This document shows, piece by piece, positions 49,605 through 61,493 of a DNA stretch of 64,000 nucleotides (position 1 is the first letter of the stretch; every line of letters begins with the position of its first letter). Under the pieces are notes generated by a model. That model was not told the origin of the DNA and did not search any database. It was given only the letters and a program-made list of their open reading frames with translations. The translations under genes and the position numbers were made by a program. Source of the stretch: Ostrinia nubilalis (Eukaryota > Arthropoda > Insecta > Lepidoptera > Crambidae); NCBI RefSeq assembly GCF_963855985.1, contig NC_087097.1, forward strand, positions 8,651,001 through 8,715,000, in the 5' to 3' direction.

Positions 49605-50286
49605 AATTGTCCGAAAATAAATAATATTCTGTGTTTTGGGGGGATGTTTCAAGTCTGACGCTGTGTGCTAGGAAAAGACTATTAATACTAAAATTAAACT
49701 TTTCGTACTTAATAAATTATGCGAATAATAGTGTGTAACTCTGATTAGTATTAAAACTGATCCAATTTTTTTAACTTTACAAAGATAAACTAGACTTGAT
49801 CAAAAGTTATAAAATGAAGCTTTTAATATTAGGTACAATTCCCTTAAAGTGCTTATGATACGGGTCCACGATTATCATTTTAGAGATCTCTATGTATCTC
49901 TATGCTGGTATACCAGCTTGTCGCAATAAAGTAATTTAACTCTAAGATTATGACTATTAGGCACTAATGTATGCGGAATTCAAATTCTCTATTCGCAGGT
50001 AGTACCTACCTTTTCAGGGGACTTATTCACATTACCACCACTTCAGGACTACATAATATGTATATTATGGGCGAATTCTGAAATCTTGTAGTTTCGATTA
50101 TTGTATTTTAGTTGCTTGCAGTTAAGTTACGAATGATATAAGCACCATAGGCGTCACACGTGACTCTATCAGACAGACGCACGATGTGACTTCTCAACGT
50201 GGCCTATGAATAAAGCCTGCTATATCATAAATTGTTGCTTATTAGCTGAAACTTGGCAAAGAGGAACTTGATCACGATTACCGTTA
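49605..50286. other. No gene recognised
   Basis: This is AT-rich sequence. I see no exon or delimited repeat. Confidence 0.4.
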
Positions 50287-50400
50287 AGGCTGGGTTGCAC
50301 CATGTTAGTTTAACTTTAACTAACGTCAAAAATCTGTCAAACTTCATACAAAAACACCGGTTAACGTTACAGTTACGGTCAAAATTAGGTGGTGCGACTC
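50287..50400. repeat. Short MITE-like repeat, GGCTGGGTTGCACCA type
   Basis: AGGCTGGGTTGCACCATGTT at the left and the TAGGTGGTGCGACTC region at the right form an imperfect inverted pair around TTTAACTTTAACTAACGTCA and CTGTCAAACTTCATACA. I recognise this arrangement as a common lepidopteran dispersed repeat. No TSD is clear. Confidence 0.55.
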
Positions 50401-50900
50401 GCTTTTGCTTTGCGCGATTGCGCTGGCAACGGCGACGCTATGTTGTTTCATAATCTGAATAGATCTAGATTTGACGTGTTGCAATCTTTCATGATAACCT
50501 GATGATTCCGTTCGAACCGGTCTTTTTACCGACTCGAAAACTACAACGGGTTTTCAGTTTCCATATCCATAATTGCTTCGAAATACCCGACCCCGATATC
50601 GGTGCATAATCTGAATGCAAACGCGTTCGCAATGAGTGCATTCATATCTTCACACGTTGGTTGCTGCGCGATGAGACGAAACCCGCCGGACGCCGCCGGC
50701 GCTGCATTTCCGAACGCATTGCCGTTCAATATCCGCAAGGATTGTTTGCAGAGCCCCCCCTACCCCTCCCGCGGACCCCCTCCACCGTCTAATGGAGCCT
50801 GTAGAAGTATAGGGGTGTCTCGTTTAGAAATAGACTTTCCAATAGCGATAAAATGATTTTCCATTAGTTACTCGTGGCAGCGGAACTGCGGTAGCGTGCG
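50401..50900. other. CpG-rich island with open frames on both strands
   Basis: The stretch is markedly CpG-rich (CCGCCGGACGCCGCCGGCGC at about 50688). It carries an 84-codon plus frame (50602-50856) and a 65-codon minus frame (50738-50541), neither with a recognisable domain. Opposed open frames are expected by chance in GC-rich DNA. A promoter island or untranslated exon is the likelier reading. Confidence 0.3.
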
Positions 50901-53837
50901 TGCTAGTAAATAAATTCCGTTTAACAAAATGCCGGGGCTGTAGATAACTAATGCGGAACTTTTGCGGAAACTTTACTAATTTATTGGGGAGTACGAGTAA
51001 GTTATGTTTAAAAGACAGATTTCGTTAACTGAATTTAACATAAATATGTAAGTTGTTGCAGTTTGATAACCAGATAAAGTAGTCGAATACTAATTTCTAC
51101 AGCAAAAGTTATCTGCTTATGAAAATGGACGGCTTAGTAGATAGTATCGGATACAAATCCAAATATGTACTCTCACATCTCTATCGTGAAAAATAATGAA
51201 AATAGGTAGATAAATAGATAAAGATCTACAATCAAGATAGAGGCATCCCTCGGCTGAAATAAAAAGCCTTCTATTGCAGCTTTGTATTGTAATAAAGCAG
51301 CCATTCCTACGCACGCAATTTATGGTCTAGTAATATTTTATTTCAGTAATACAAAATATAAAAAGTAAAAGAACGAAATGTAGGTCATAATTAAGTGTGA
51401 CAAAAAAACTTTACTTATACTCCAAAATTAAAATATTACAGTTAATTCCAATAAATTAATAATTTAATTTAATTAATATTAAAAGTCCCAAATCACGCCA
51501 GGGAATAACAAGATGCACCTGAAAATAGCGCTGAAAATTTTATTTTAATATACATATTTGTGTTGGGCTGGGTTTTCAAGACAGAAAAAAGTGTTCTTTT
51601 CGAAAAGTTGTAAGTAATTACTGGTTAATGGTGTCAACTAGATAGGTACCCAATTAAGGGGTGAAAAACAACTATAACGACTATGTGGATCAAACATAAC
51701 TTTATCACTTCGTTTGTTTTTACTTAGACCATGTAGAAATCTATTAGAGATAGTTACTTTCGAGTTGTTTCATTAGTATTCATCACATTAAAGTTTTATT
51801 GACAACATGTAAAATGTATGACATGTCTACTAAGTTGTACAGACGTACGTACCAATCTAAACGTTAAATGCAATTCGCAAAAGCACTAAACTCGCGGCGC
51901 AAGTTCAACTCTGTCAGTCCGGTGAGCAAGCATTGTAGGTATGTAGTTTTGAGTAGTGTGACCATGTTTAATAATATACCTACTTACTTGAGACATTATT
52001 TACTTATCCAATGTTTTAGTATGTTCTTAAATTATTTACTTATCTAATTTAACATGTAATGGCATAAACAAGATAGGATTCTAATTATGCTTACATAATT
52101 TATCTAAATGAATATCAATAGGTTTGAGTTCTAACTTTGAGTTGACTTTGGGTTTTAACTTTTCCTTCCTCCCGCTTACCTTACTTATGAAATTGAAGTA
52201 GCCAATAAAGCTACCGCCCGGAATAAAGTTGTACAACCAGCTGTTACGGAGTGCGTTGATATTATGATAATATAGGTAATACTAATAGATGTAAGCTAAG
52301 TACCGAGTACCTAGGCTACTAAAACTGCTCGGTAGCAGGCTTGCTGCAGGGATTGATAACGGAGCTTTTCTAGGACCCCAGAAATGGAGATCATAGGTCA
52401 ATGATCTATTTTGACAGACAGTCTTATGAGTTAATATTAACTAAGAAACTCCGTTAGTAGGCCTCAGGCTTTCGTATAACCGTATAAAATATCCCACAAC
52501 ACCTAAATAGTTGGTCTCCCTACCTCCGTGTGCAAACGGCAACTTCCCTCGCGGCGAGCAACTTGCGCAGTCGATCCCAACTGTCGCGTGTACCTGCCTA
52601 CAGCCTACAGCCTACAGGAACCCGCCGACACACGAGTAACTAACACTACCTGCAACTATTATTTACTCGTGCCTCAATAATAGAGACGAACTTTCAGTAA
52701 TATAAGCTCAGTACCTAAGTTTGTGGCTGAACCCCGTGGATTTCCTGTCAGCATCATACTCGTAATATTTGTTACTTAGGTATTACGGTGTATGGGAAAA
52801 CATACCTTAATAACCACGTGTTGGGAGTAGTAGCTTTTTAGCATGGATAAGTAGACCTATAAGCATTAACTGAACAAGATTTGAAGATCCATTTACTTAA
52901 TCATTGCCTGGTGCTTCTACGCGCTTCAGCGGGATGACTACTTAATTAAATAAAAAGATTCATCCATTCTTTACGCTTTTTGCAATATAGTAAGTTTGTT
53001 TGGAAAATGTCTAACGGTTAAAATAATTTTAAGTATGGTAAAGTTTGTCATATAAAAAGCAAGTCCTGGTTCTTCTACTTCTAAATCTACATTAACTTCT
53101 TCGTTACGAACAATATGCAATGCAAACATGATGGAAAACTTTAATTTAAAGTTTTCCTGAAAAACTGAGGCTTGAAAGAGCACCTTTAAAATTTTATACG
53201 AAACGAAGAGAATATTTTAGATTTCAGTTCCATCTAGTTGCAGAGTTTCATAATGCTATAAAATTTTTGCTGGTCCTACCGTAACTTAAAACTTACCTAC
53301 TCTAAGTAAGTAGGTACTCACATAATTTAAGTTATAGATTATGATAGATAGATTATATAGGTTCATAATAAATTATTATTGCTAATCAAAGGTTTAGGTA
53401 CTTCATCTATCTTTAAGATGTTGCTCCCATTACGGATATGGACTCGCGAAATTCGCGAATCCATGTCCATCTGAACTTCCAAAACGCAATATAAAATTCA
53501 ACATGTAGACTATTTCGTTTGTGGGAGTCGTTAATGACCCATGGAATCGTTTTTATGATGTTTACTTTGATCAGAGTACAGCATCTAACGTCTTTTATGG
53601 AGCAATAACTTGAAATTCGATAGCAAATTGGATGTTTCTTCGTGTACAGAGAGAATCTCAAATGCCATCGCACTACTTCTTAGTTACCTAGGTACGCTCT
53701 GTGTTCCATATGAAATAAACATGAACATAGTTTTAACCCTTTTACATATTTTTTTTTTAAATAAGTACCCACCCACATATTATTATGCAATTTAAGTTAA
53801 TTTAATTTACCTATACCTTTAATTTAAGAAAGTGGTA
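50901..53837. other. No gene recognised
   Basis: This AT-rich stretch has many TAGGTACCTA-like words. I could support no exon, RNA gene or delimited element. A short GC-richer patch lies at 52530-52630. Confidence 0.4.
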
Positions 53838-53846
53838 TTTTAAATT

Positions 53847-55093
53847 GGGGAATTATAAAACGAGCGACTAAAAAAAAACTTTGCGACTGATGATGGCATA
53901 CTGTTTTAATACCTTGAGCGGTATGAATTTGAGTAAGCGAAAAATTTATCAAACTAACGACGAATATTGATCAATAATAAAATCCAGAACGAGCTCACAA
54001 AATGTGGGTTTTGATTATTACATTTCAGACATAAAAATACTATCCGGGCGACTAAATTACTGAGTGAGCGACTAGAAATACAGAGAGGGCAACTTTAATA
54101 TGAAGATACATTAGATTTTTCTAATTGAGGTTTTACTGAACGAACTACAAAAAAGTTAATTCTAAGCAAAGTTTTGTGAGCTGCTTTATTAATGATTATT
54201 GGTTACTGATATTATATTTGAGGTCTCATATTTTTTATTTTGATACGCTTTATTAATGAAAACTACAGATTGTTACAGCGCGCGAATTCGAATGGGGGCG
54301 GGGCGACTGTCCCGAATTTTTAACAAAATATGTATGCAAACACGTTTTGGGTCTAGCAATTCGGCTCAAACTAACAACACCGCCACTGGAAGCAAAAGTG
54401 ATACCTATTGGACGAAAAAGAAAACGAGGCCGGCCCGCTCTGTCCAAGCCAGCACTTATCATACAGTGACGATGAGTAGGTAGAGCTCCTCAATCATCAT
54501 AGGTACCAATTAATGAACCTTATTAATAAGATAACTTTTTTTTTTTGGGTTGACAGAAGCGACTTATTTTATTTTGTTTTTTTTTTGTTGATTCGATTTA
54601 AGAAAATACAAATTTATTTCATTTTTCGTAATACATTGTTTCATTTGATTACCTAGTACCTACCCTTAAATCTTAATGATTTATTTTTTTCGCTACTAGA
54701 ATAGTGTTCCGTCAAATATTTATTTCATAAGATCATTTTTTATTTAAATGTGGGCTCATAATACCCTGCTCATAACAGTATTTTTCAAAGTAGTTTTTGC
54801 ATTCGAAACACTTCATTAAAGTTAAAAATACCGCTCAGTATAAAAAAAGCATTTGCCAAATATTGAAAAAAATGCAGGTCCTAACGTTGACACTCAATCA
54901 AATATTAGGTCGCTCAAATATTATGAAGCTTCTCATTTTGTATTTTAAGGAACTCATTTTTTTTTTGTAAGTTGCTATTCTTTTGATTTTTCGTCACTCG
55001 CACTCTGTCGCTCACTTAGTAATTCTTTAGCCCACATTAATTATTTTTGACACTTACAACATAAATTTACAGTCACTCGTTTAAATACTACCC
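53847..55093. mobile_element. Mutator-like (MULE) element, non-autonomous
   Basis: This 1247-bp element is flanked by a 9-bp duplication TTTTAAATT (53838-53846, 55094-55102). Its ends match as GGG(G/T)A(A/G)TAT with a shared AAACGAG, and the imperfect inverted arms continue for over 200 bp with repeated GAGCGACT/AGTCGCTC-like words (for example 53859, 54048, 54067, 54908 and 55010). A decayed plus-strand frame at about 54340-54474 reads RKRKRGRPALSKPALIIQ before a stop, a tail typical of MULE transposases in my experience. A 9-bp TSD and long arms also fit MULE. Confidence 0.8.
54340..54474 (+). pseudogene. MULE transposase C-terminal remnant
   Basis: In the frame through CACGTTTTGGGTCTAG the conceptual product ends in a basic GRKRKRGRPALSKPALIIQ stretch and a TGA at about 54474. 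The basic KRGRP (AT-hook-like) run near the C terminus recalls MULE transposases. The rest of the transposase is missing, so it is a relic. The overlapping 75- and 69-codon frames in other phases are shadows of it. Confidence 0.5.
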
Positions 55094-55259
55094 TTTTAAA
55101 TTGTTTTAAGGATTGACGAAATGGTAAATTCGTGTGCGATGACAAACTGCCGAGCGTGGAAATAAATCTTATAATGTATTTAATATAAGTTTAGTTAATA
55201 AAATGATTGGCAAATCGTCGAAATTTATCTGTGCAAAGGCAAATTATAGTTCCAAAATA

Positions 55260-55401
55260 CTGAACTGTCCTATCGATGACATTGACAGTGGGGCGCCACC
55301 GTCAATACCGGATCGCTGGTTCCGATTTTTGCCATGTTGGAAACCATATAGTTGAACGATGGTGGCGCCCCCCTGTCATTGAGTTTGGTGGGACAGTTCA
55401 G
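55260..55401. repeat. Short palindromic MITE upstream of the METTL2-type gene
   Basis: CTGAACTGTCC...GACAGTGGGGCGCCACCG at the left is mirrored by CGATGGTGGCGCCCCCCTGTC...GGACAGTTCAG at the right, giving about 45-bp arms. It ends roughly 330 bp before the start codon at 55730 and lies in that gene's probable promoter region. Confidence 0.75.
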
Positions 55402-55729
55402 CGTGGGTCATCTATACCTATCTCTTTTGGAAATTATAAAGAAAAGTTGGAAAATGTGTAAAGATACTTTTAGCGACATCTATGAAATAAATCTAAGGTT
55501 ACTTTTATTTCATATCTATGGTTAACCGGAAATGATTAGTCGAACGTTAAAATAATGGAATCCATTCGAAATTTTGATTTGACTTTGACGGGACGTTTTG
55601 TGGTTACTTTTTGACAGTGACAACTGACAGCTGTTTGTTACGAACTTACGATAGAACATAACCTATAAACTTTAAAGTTTTACTTTATTTATTTATGAAA
55701 AACTTAATAATATTGAATAATTATATGTA

Positions 55730-57197
55730 ATGGATGACTCAAGTACAAGTGAAAAAAGACCACAGTTTGGGAATCGCATCTTGGAGAATGTTGACGAGGT
55801 CTTCAAACATAACGCGTGGTATCGTATCTTCTTTACTAAGACACTGTTCTAGATCTAGTTGTGCCGATAATGCCACAATAAAACCAGATCTAGAAAAGAC
55901 TAGGCACAGAAAAAAGCCTCCTGGAGGCTCCAGATTCTTAGAAGACAAAAATAATGTGTACCTTTTCAATGCTTGGTACTGGGCTTCTTCTGACATTATT
56001 ATGTAGGTACTTTCAAAGAATATTTGATAAATAACTAATTTTGTTATTTTCAGGGACAATGTCCAGTGGGATGAGGATCAGGAAAAAGCGGCCAAAGAGA
56101 AAGTGGAACTGAACTCTAAAGTGACATTCTCTGAAGATCGCCTAAAAGATTTGGATGTAAATGCTGACAAACATTGGGATGCTTTCTATGATATTCATCA
56201 AAACAGGTACAAAAATAATAGGATTTATTTAATAAGAATAATGAAAATAATTTGCTATGGATGGCTAAATAAATACTTTTAACCCCATTTCCTATTAACA
56301 ATTTTTAACTTAGTTTTTGTATTACATTCTAGATTCTTCAAAGACCGCCACTGGCTATTCACTGAGTTTCCTGAACTAGCCCCAGATTATACTGCAGCAC
56401 CTCAAAGAGTTTATGCAAATGATAACGATAATAAAATTTCAGAGATTGATAAACCTGCTGTTCCAAATACTGATTCAAAAAGATTAATATTTGAAATTGG
56501 CTGTGGTGTAGGAAATACAATATTCCCAATTTTGCAATACAGTACTGATCCGAACTTATTCATTTATGGGTGCGATTTCTCATCAAAAGCAATTGAAATA
56601 ATGCAGCAAAATGAACTATATGACACCAAGAGATGCAATGTGTTTGTATTGGATGCAACTAGTAAGGAATGGGAGGTGCCGTTTGAAGAAAACACATTGG
56701 ACATTATTGTCTTGATATTTGTACTATCTGCCATAGATCCTTCAAAGTGAGTACACTATTCTAATAACTAATTATATGAAAGAGATAAAGAAAAGTGTAT
56801 TAAAATAGGACACACATATTCGCAGTAATACAAATATAAATAAAACTGAATTATAAATAACTTTTAATTTGTCTCTTATTTCAGAATGCAAATTGTCATC
56901 AACAACATTTACAAATACTTGAAACCTGGTGGTTTAGTTGTGTTTCGTGACTACGGCCAGTATGACCTTGCACAGCTAAGATTTAAGAAAGGACGCTGTA
57001 TATCTGACAACTTCTATGCCAGAGGAGACAACACTAAAGTGTACTTTTTTACTCAAGAGGAAGTGGCAAAATTATTTAAAGATGCTGGGTTTCTGGAAGA
57101 ACAAAACTTGATTGACAGGAGACTCCAAGTGAATAGAGGGAAGATGTTGACCATGTACAGAGTTTGGATACAAGGAAAATATAGAAAACCGTTATAG
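55730..57197 (+). CDS. METTL2: METTL2-type tRNA N3-methylcytidine methyltransferase
   Basis: Four exons (55730-55818, 56054-56206, 56333-56746, 56885-57197), all GT-AG with closing phases, give 322 residues. The family (METTL2/6/8, yeast Trm140) uses SAM to make m3C at position 32 of tRNA anticodon loops. Visible signatures are QFGNRIL near residue 14, [15 protein letters not shown] (82-96), SAM motif I E135-I-G-C-G-V-G141, and [20 protein letters not shown] followed by LRFKKGRC...[18 protein letters not shown]. The QFGNR...HNAWDNVQW start favours METTL2 over METTL6. No mitochondrial presequence is evident, so it is probably cytosolic. It is shorter than human METTL2A (378 aa), mainly in linkers. 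An ATTAAA poly(A) hexamer lies at 57240. It converges with the P450 gene, with about 176 bp between stops. Confidence 0.95.
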
Positions 57198-57239
57198 TTT
57201 ACACATATTTCATTATATTGGTAAGATGTACATAATTTC

Positions 57240-57245
57240 ATTAAA
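57240..57245 (+). terminator. Polyadenylation hexamer ATTAAA of the METTL2-type gene
   Basis: ATTAAA lies 43 bp after the stop codon at 57197, inside the short spacer shared with the oppositely oriented P450 gene. Confidence 0.55.
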
Positions 57246-57373
57246 ACGTATACAAATTAAGAATAATTGAAATGCGAATTATTTATTTACTGATTAGCTT
57301 TATCTATTAATTCACAGTAAAAACTAAAGATATAACTGTAAAAACGCTAAGCCAGACAGGGACAACTAATTAA

Positions 57374-60300
57374 CTAATCAATATTTTCAAATTTGAAATG
57401 ATATGGAGTCCTAAATTCATTCATAAGTTTGGTAATTACTTGCAATGGTGGTCCAGTCCAAGTAACTCTGACTGTGTTCAACAACTTCTTTGTAAATATC
57501 TCTATTTCCAATTCAGCAATTCGTCGACCAATACAAGATCTCACTCCGAATCCGAATGGTAACGTTACCATAGGATGAGTGTTGCCATGATACAAAGGAT
57601 CCGATTTTTCAGCCAACCACCTTTCTGGGATGAATTCCTTTGCTCGGACATAGTGTTTCTCCGATTTTGATAAATTCTCATTAGGCGTTACAGCGAATAC
57701 CTAGAAAATTAAAGTTTTAATAATATCACAAACTAGAATATTTTTCTTCAAAACTGACTATACATTTTCTTGTATTAATGTAGAAGAAAGATAAGGAGCA
57801 GATCAACACCAAATTATAAGAAATTACTGAAATTCATATACTTGTTACTTTAATCCTTCCTTACCCCTTTTGGAATCAGATATCCGCCTACTACATGTTC
57901 CTTCGATGTTTGGCGTAGATTGCCAGGTAATATTGGCATCAGCCTCATGGACTCTTTCAAACAAGCTTTTAAATATCGCGCGCTTTTCTGCTCGCGTATC
58001 TCTCGACGAACTTTCTCTTGCGCTTCTTGGTTTATGGCCAGATGGTATAAAAGACCGGTAACTGTAAACGCCACCTGTATTCAAAAATTATGAGGGTATA
58101 AATGTTTAACTAGACAAGGGATCCTTCCGTGATAAGTACAATCAAAACGTGATTGCAGATCACATTTTTAAAGATTGCACCTATAGTTATCAACTAATAA
58201 TGCCTCGTTTATTTTACACTAGCTGACCCGGCGAACTTTGTTCCGCCTTAATGGCAATAAATAAGCAGACTTTTTTTTTAAATTTCGAACGGGATAAAAA
58301 GTATCCTATGTCCTTCTCCTGGCTCTAAACTACCTCCCTGACAATTTTCAGCTAAATCGGTTCAGCCGTTCTTGAGTTATAAGTGGAGTAACTAACACGA
58401 CTTTCTTTTATATATATACAGGGTGTTAGGTAAATGGGTATATGAGCCGACACTAGCCCATGTTAACATGGTCATATAAATGGTATGGTGAAGTCAGAAA
58501 ATTGATATCTTCGTTTTAATTATTTTATTTATCATACAAATCGGATTTTATAAAATTAATTTTGTATGAAAATTAAAAAAAATAAAATGATGATATCAAA
58601 TTTCTGACTTCACCATACCATTTATATGACCATGTTAACATGGGCTAGTGTCGGATCATATACCCATTTACCTAACACCCTGTAGATAAAGGCCCATTCT
58701 ACTACCCTGAGCCCATGGCTGGCTACGCCCATGTAGGTACCTATCTAGCAGTTAAAGAAGTTTAAATATGCGATTGCTTAGTAGTAATACGCTTACCGTA
58801 TCAATTCCAGCTAAAAGCATTTCGTTTGCCATCATAACCGCCACCCTCTCATCTATAGCAAGCAATTTCTCCAGAATGCTTTGGTCTTCGTCGGGCACGT
58901 CGTGACCTCTCTCACGAATTTGCTTTTTCGCTTGATTGATATACATTTCGCTTACACTAAAAATGTTATTCGTTTATCAATCTAAACCAAAAGTTACCAC
59001 GAATATACAAGCAAACAAGATTTTTATTTCAATTTTAACTTGTATCTAAAACCTAAAGCATTATTTTGAAGGCACTTACTCCCACTGTAGGTCATACATC
59101 TCCATCATTTTCTTGAAATTTGTAGACTTTTCCTTGTTCCAATTTGGTATAAATTCCAGTTTGAACATTAGATCTGCGATGGTCTTCGAGCAATACATTA
59201 GTTTCTGGCTAGGGTGGTCTGCTGGTAAATTGTCTTGAAGACAGCCTAGTCTATTTCCTAGTCCAACTAGGGCCACTGATTCTAACGACCATTTGGTTAT
59301 TTCTGAACTGAATTCTTTAGGCTCATCTTTAAATCTGAGTAACCTGAAAATTAGATCATAATTTTGATGTTGAATCTAGGTAAAACTATTAATTTCGTCC
59401 AAGTATATTTTTGTCTACCTTGCAATTGAATCTTCAGCTATCTGTTCAAGCCCTGGAGCGTATAATTTGACAAGTTTTGGTTTCAGTAACGCCGGATTTA
59501 CTTTCGTACGGAAATCACGCCATTTCTCCCCTTGTCTGGGAAATAAAATAGTGGTGACATTTTTTCGCCCATTGCCAAATCTACTTTGTGTATATCGATG
59601 ATATCGTTACGTTATATTATTATTTATGAAATTACTATCGGCCACAGTGTGAACTATCCATTTCCGTTTTTGCTCTCGCTTTCATCAAATGGTGATTCTT
59701 TGCGATATAATGTCGTCTCGACATGACCGGCAATGGGTAGTTAACACTGTTGCCGATAGTACTTTGTGCATATCGATTCTCCTTGTTGCTAGAGCTCTAG
59801 TGTTTGTCCAAACATCTTTCAAGATTATTACCCGATCGGTTATTAAGATTGTTCTAAGGTAAATGAGACTACCCCATTCATGCTCATGCAAGTCTTTTAC
59901 ACACCAATTACTTACGCAGATGTTAGGCCGTAGACTCCATCATATCTCTCTTTCCGTAGAACTTCTCTGTAATAATCCAAGGCTTGTACTCCTGGCCGAA
60001 GAGGATTTGTTTCTTCAGCCCTATAAACCTAAAAAATAAACATTTAAAAACATAACCCTCCTTCTGGCGCAGTCGGGTAAATAAATAACAGTCGGCTCAA
60101 AAAGGCAACATTGTACGAGATTCTAGGTTCACATAGAATGTTCATGAAAATAATAATTTCATAACGCACCTTCTCATAGTCCTCTGGCTCAAAAAGCACA
60201 ACCATTGTACCTCTACCGAAAATACCATCAATTTTCACAATGGGCCCAAACTTTTTGTTCAAAATATCAAACATGTTGAAAAAGTTCTTTTGGAACCCAA

Positions 60301-61313
60301 CAGTGCCTGAAATGTATTAAATAAAATAAAAGGTAGTCAAACAGCCAACTTTAGGTAATAAAAATCTCTTTCTTTGAAAATTCTCTTGAAATAAATGCAC
60401 AGACACATTATACTAAAATAACCCTTATTACAACTGTGCTATAGTGTTTAGTTTGACGTGCTGTCGTCTGTGAACATACTCATACTTACCAAAAATGGGT
60501 ATAAAATGATGCAGGACCCCTATAATCGGCAAAGCTTTTAAGCCAGGCACATATTCGAAAGGTTTCGGCGACTCCGTGCTCAAGTATCGAGAGAAAACTG
60601 TTCTGCGGCAGAAATTAGAAAAGTAAGTTAAATTAATAATAATAAAAGGTAAGCAAGTTAAAAACCTTATTATTGAAAGGACAAAAAGATACCCCAAGAC
60701 TTGATAATCAACTACATATTTTCAACCCAATAGCGTGTTGGTGCAGTGAAAGGTGAAAGGCCGTCGCCTTTGATCAGTTTGGTCCCGGGTTCGTTTCCCA
60801 CTTCGTTCAATTTATAAAGTAGAAACTCCACGGATCCGTCGTGATGAACATCCTTAATATAGATTCATTGGTATAATTTTGTTTGAACTTCCGGTTTGCC
60901 AGGAGAATATCCGCAGGGCGGCTAACCGGACAGTGCACACGAACCCTTATTTACTTGTCCATTTAAAGTAATATTTCACTGTTTTTCGAAATATCTACCT
61001 AGCTATAAGTAGTAAGTATGTACCTAAATACAAACTAGACCTTCACTGGTTGGTTTTATGTTGGCGGTAAAGCTTTAGATCCAAGAGTTGCAGCGGTGGG
61101 AATAGTCCTGTTAGTAGGTATGTAGGTACATACCGCATCATTATCTTTCTATATCACTAAACTAGGTAAGTACTTACCAAGTATTAAGTATTATTGTCTT
61201 ACATAAACAAATTAATCTCCATAAAATAGCAAATAGGTAATAAAGTAGGTACTTACGTACTTGCATTTTGGGTGTGGTCGGATGCACATCCTGGCGATCG
61301 TATTCACCCTCAT
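57374..61313 (-). CDS. Mitochondrial-clan cytochrome P450
   Basis: Nine exons, all GT-AG and phase-consistent: 61313-61261, 60602-60490, 60306-60170, 60028-59916, 59535-59419, 59343-59080, 58956-58797, 58074-57865 and 57700-57374, giving 497 residues. The N terminus MRVNTIARMCIRPHPKCK is Arg-rich and acid-free, as in mitochondrial presequences, and is followed by ESPKPFEYVPGLKALPIIG. P450 hallmarks are W144xxxR148 (C helix), AGIDT (315-319, I helix), E360SMR363 (ExxR), FIPERW (412-417) and the haem loop F438GFGVRSCIG447 with ligand Cys445. NLRQT after the ExxR motif and basic residues after the haem Cys suggest adrenodoxin partnership. Overall it resembles the CYP12/CYP301/CYP333/CYP339-like insect mitochondrial set more than the ecdysteroid enzymes, but I cannot name the subfamily or substrate. 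Confidence 0.95.
58219..58410. repeat. Dispersed repeat in P450 intron 7, CTAGCTGACCCGGCGAAC type
   Basis: It starts ACTAGCTGACCCGGCGAACT and contains GGATAAAAAGTATCCTATGT and AAATCGGTTCAGCCGTTCTT. This set of words is characteristic of an abundant lepidopteran repeat. Class is uncertain and no terminal repeats are visible. It directly abuts the MITE at 58419. Confidence 0.6.
58419..58682. mobile_element. Palindromic MITE in P450 intron 7 (264 bp)
   Basis: CAGGGTGTTAGGTAAATGGG and its exact complement form the ends. The arms continue for about 110 bp (through CACTAGCCCATGTTAACATG) with few mismatches, leaving a short loop. TA flanks both ends (58417-58418, 58683-58684). It is intronic, so the P450 frame is not affected. 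Confidence 0.9.
60735..60965 (+). mobile_element. tRNA-derived SINE in P450 intron 1
   Basis: A polymerase III A-box-like TGGTGCAGTG (about 60744) is followed by a B box in GGTCCCGGGTTCGTTTCCC (about 60781), at tRNA-like spacing. The sequence then runs into a non-tRNA body ending near GGACAGTGCACACGAACCC. It lacks a foldable acceptor stem, so it is not a functional tRNA gene. Confidence 0.7.
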
Positions 61314-61493
61314 TGCTGATCGCCTAACAATGCTTGTTTTTATAATTGTATCAAAACAAAATGACTAGACAACCGCCGTACACGTGTAGCTAAAACACAC
61401 TAACATCGTTACGAGTATTTATATCGAGCGAGCGTCCAATTTGTTTGACCCTGAAAATGCGTAATCTCGCCGCAAGAAATGATAGGATATAAA

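Noticed and set aside
50541..50856. Opposed 65- and 84-codon frames as a real gene
   Set aside because: Both strands are open in the same CpG-rich DNA, neither has a motif, and no splice context supports either.
55739..56059. 106-codon minus-strand open frame
   Set aside because: It is antisense to exon 1 and intron 1 of the METTL2-type gene and has no recognisable domain.
60428..60697. Alternative P450 N terminus starting MGYLFVLSIIRF
   Set aside because: It reads through a good acceptor at 60603 into intronic sequence and through a donor at 60489. The exon at 61261-61313 joins in phase and gives a proper Arg-rich presequence.
60735..60820. tRNA gene
   Set aside because: A- and B-box words are present, but no acceptor stem or complete cloverleaf can be drawn; it is a SINE head.
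61337..61344. TATAAAAA on the minus strand as a P450 TATA box
   Set aside because: It is only about 24 bp upstream of the start codon, which would place transcription initiation at or after the ATG.
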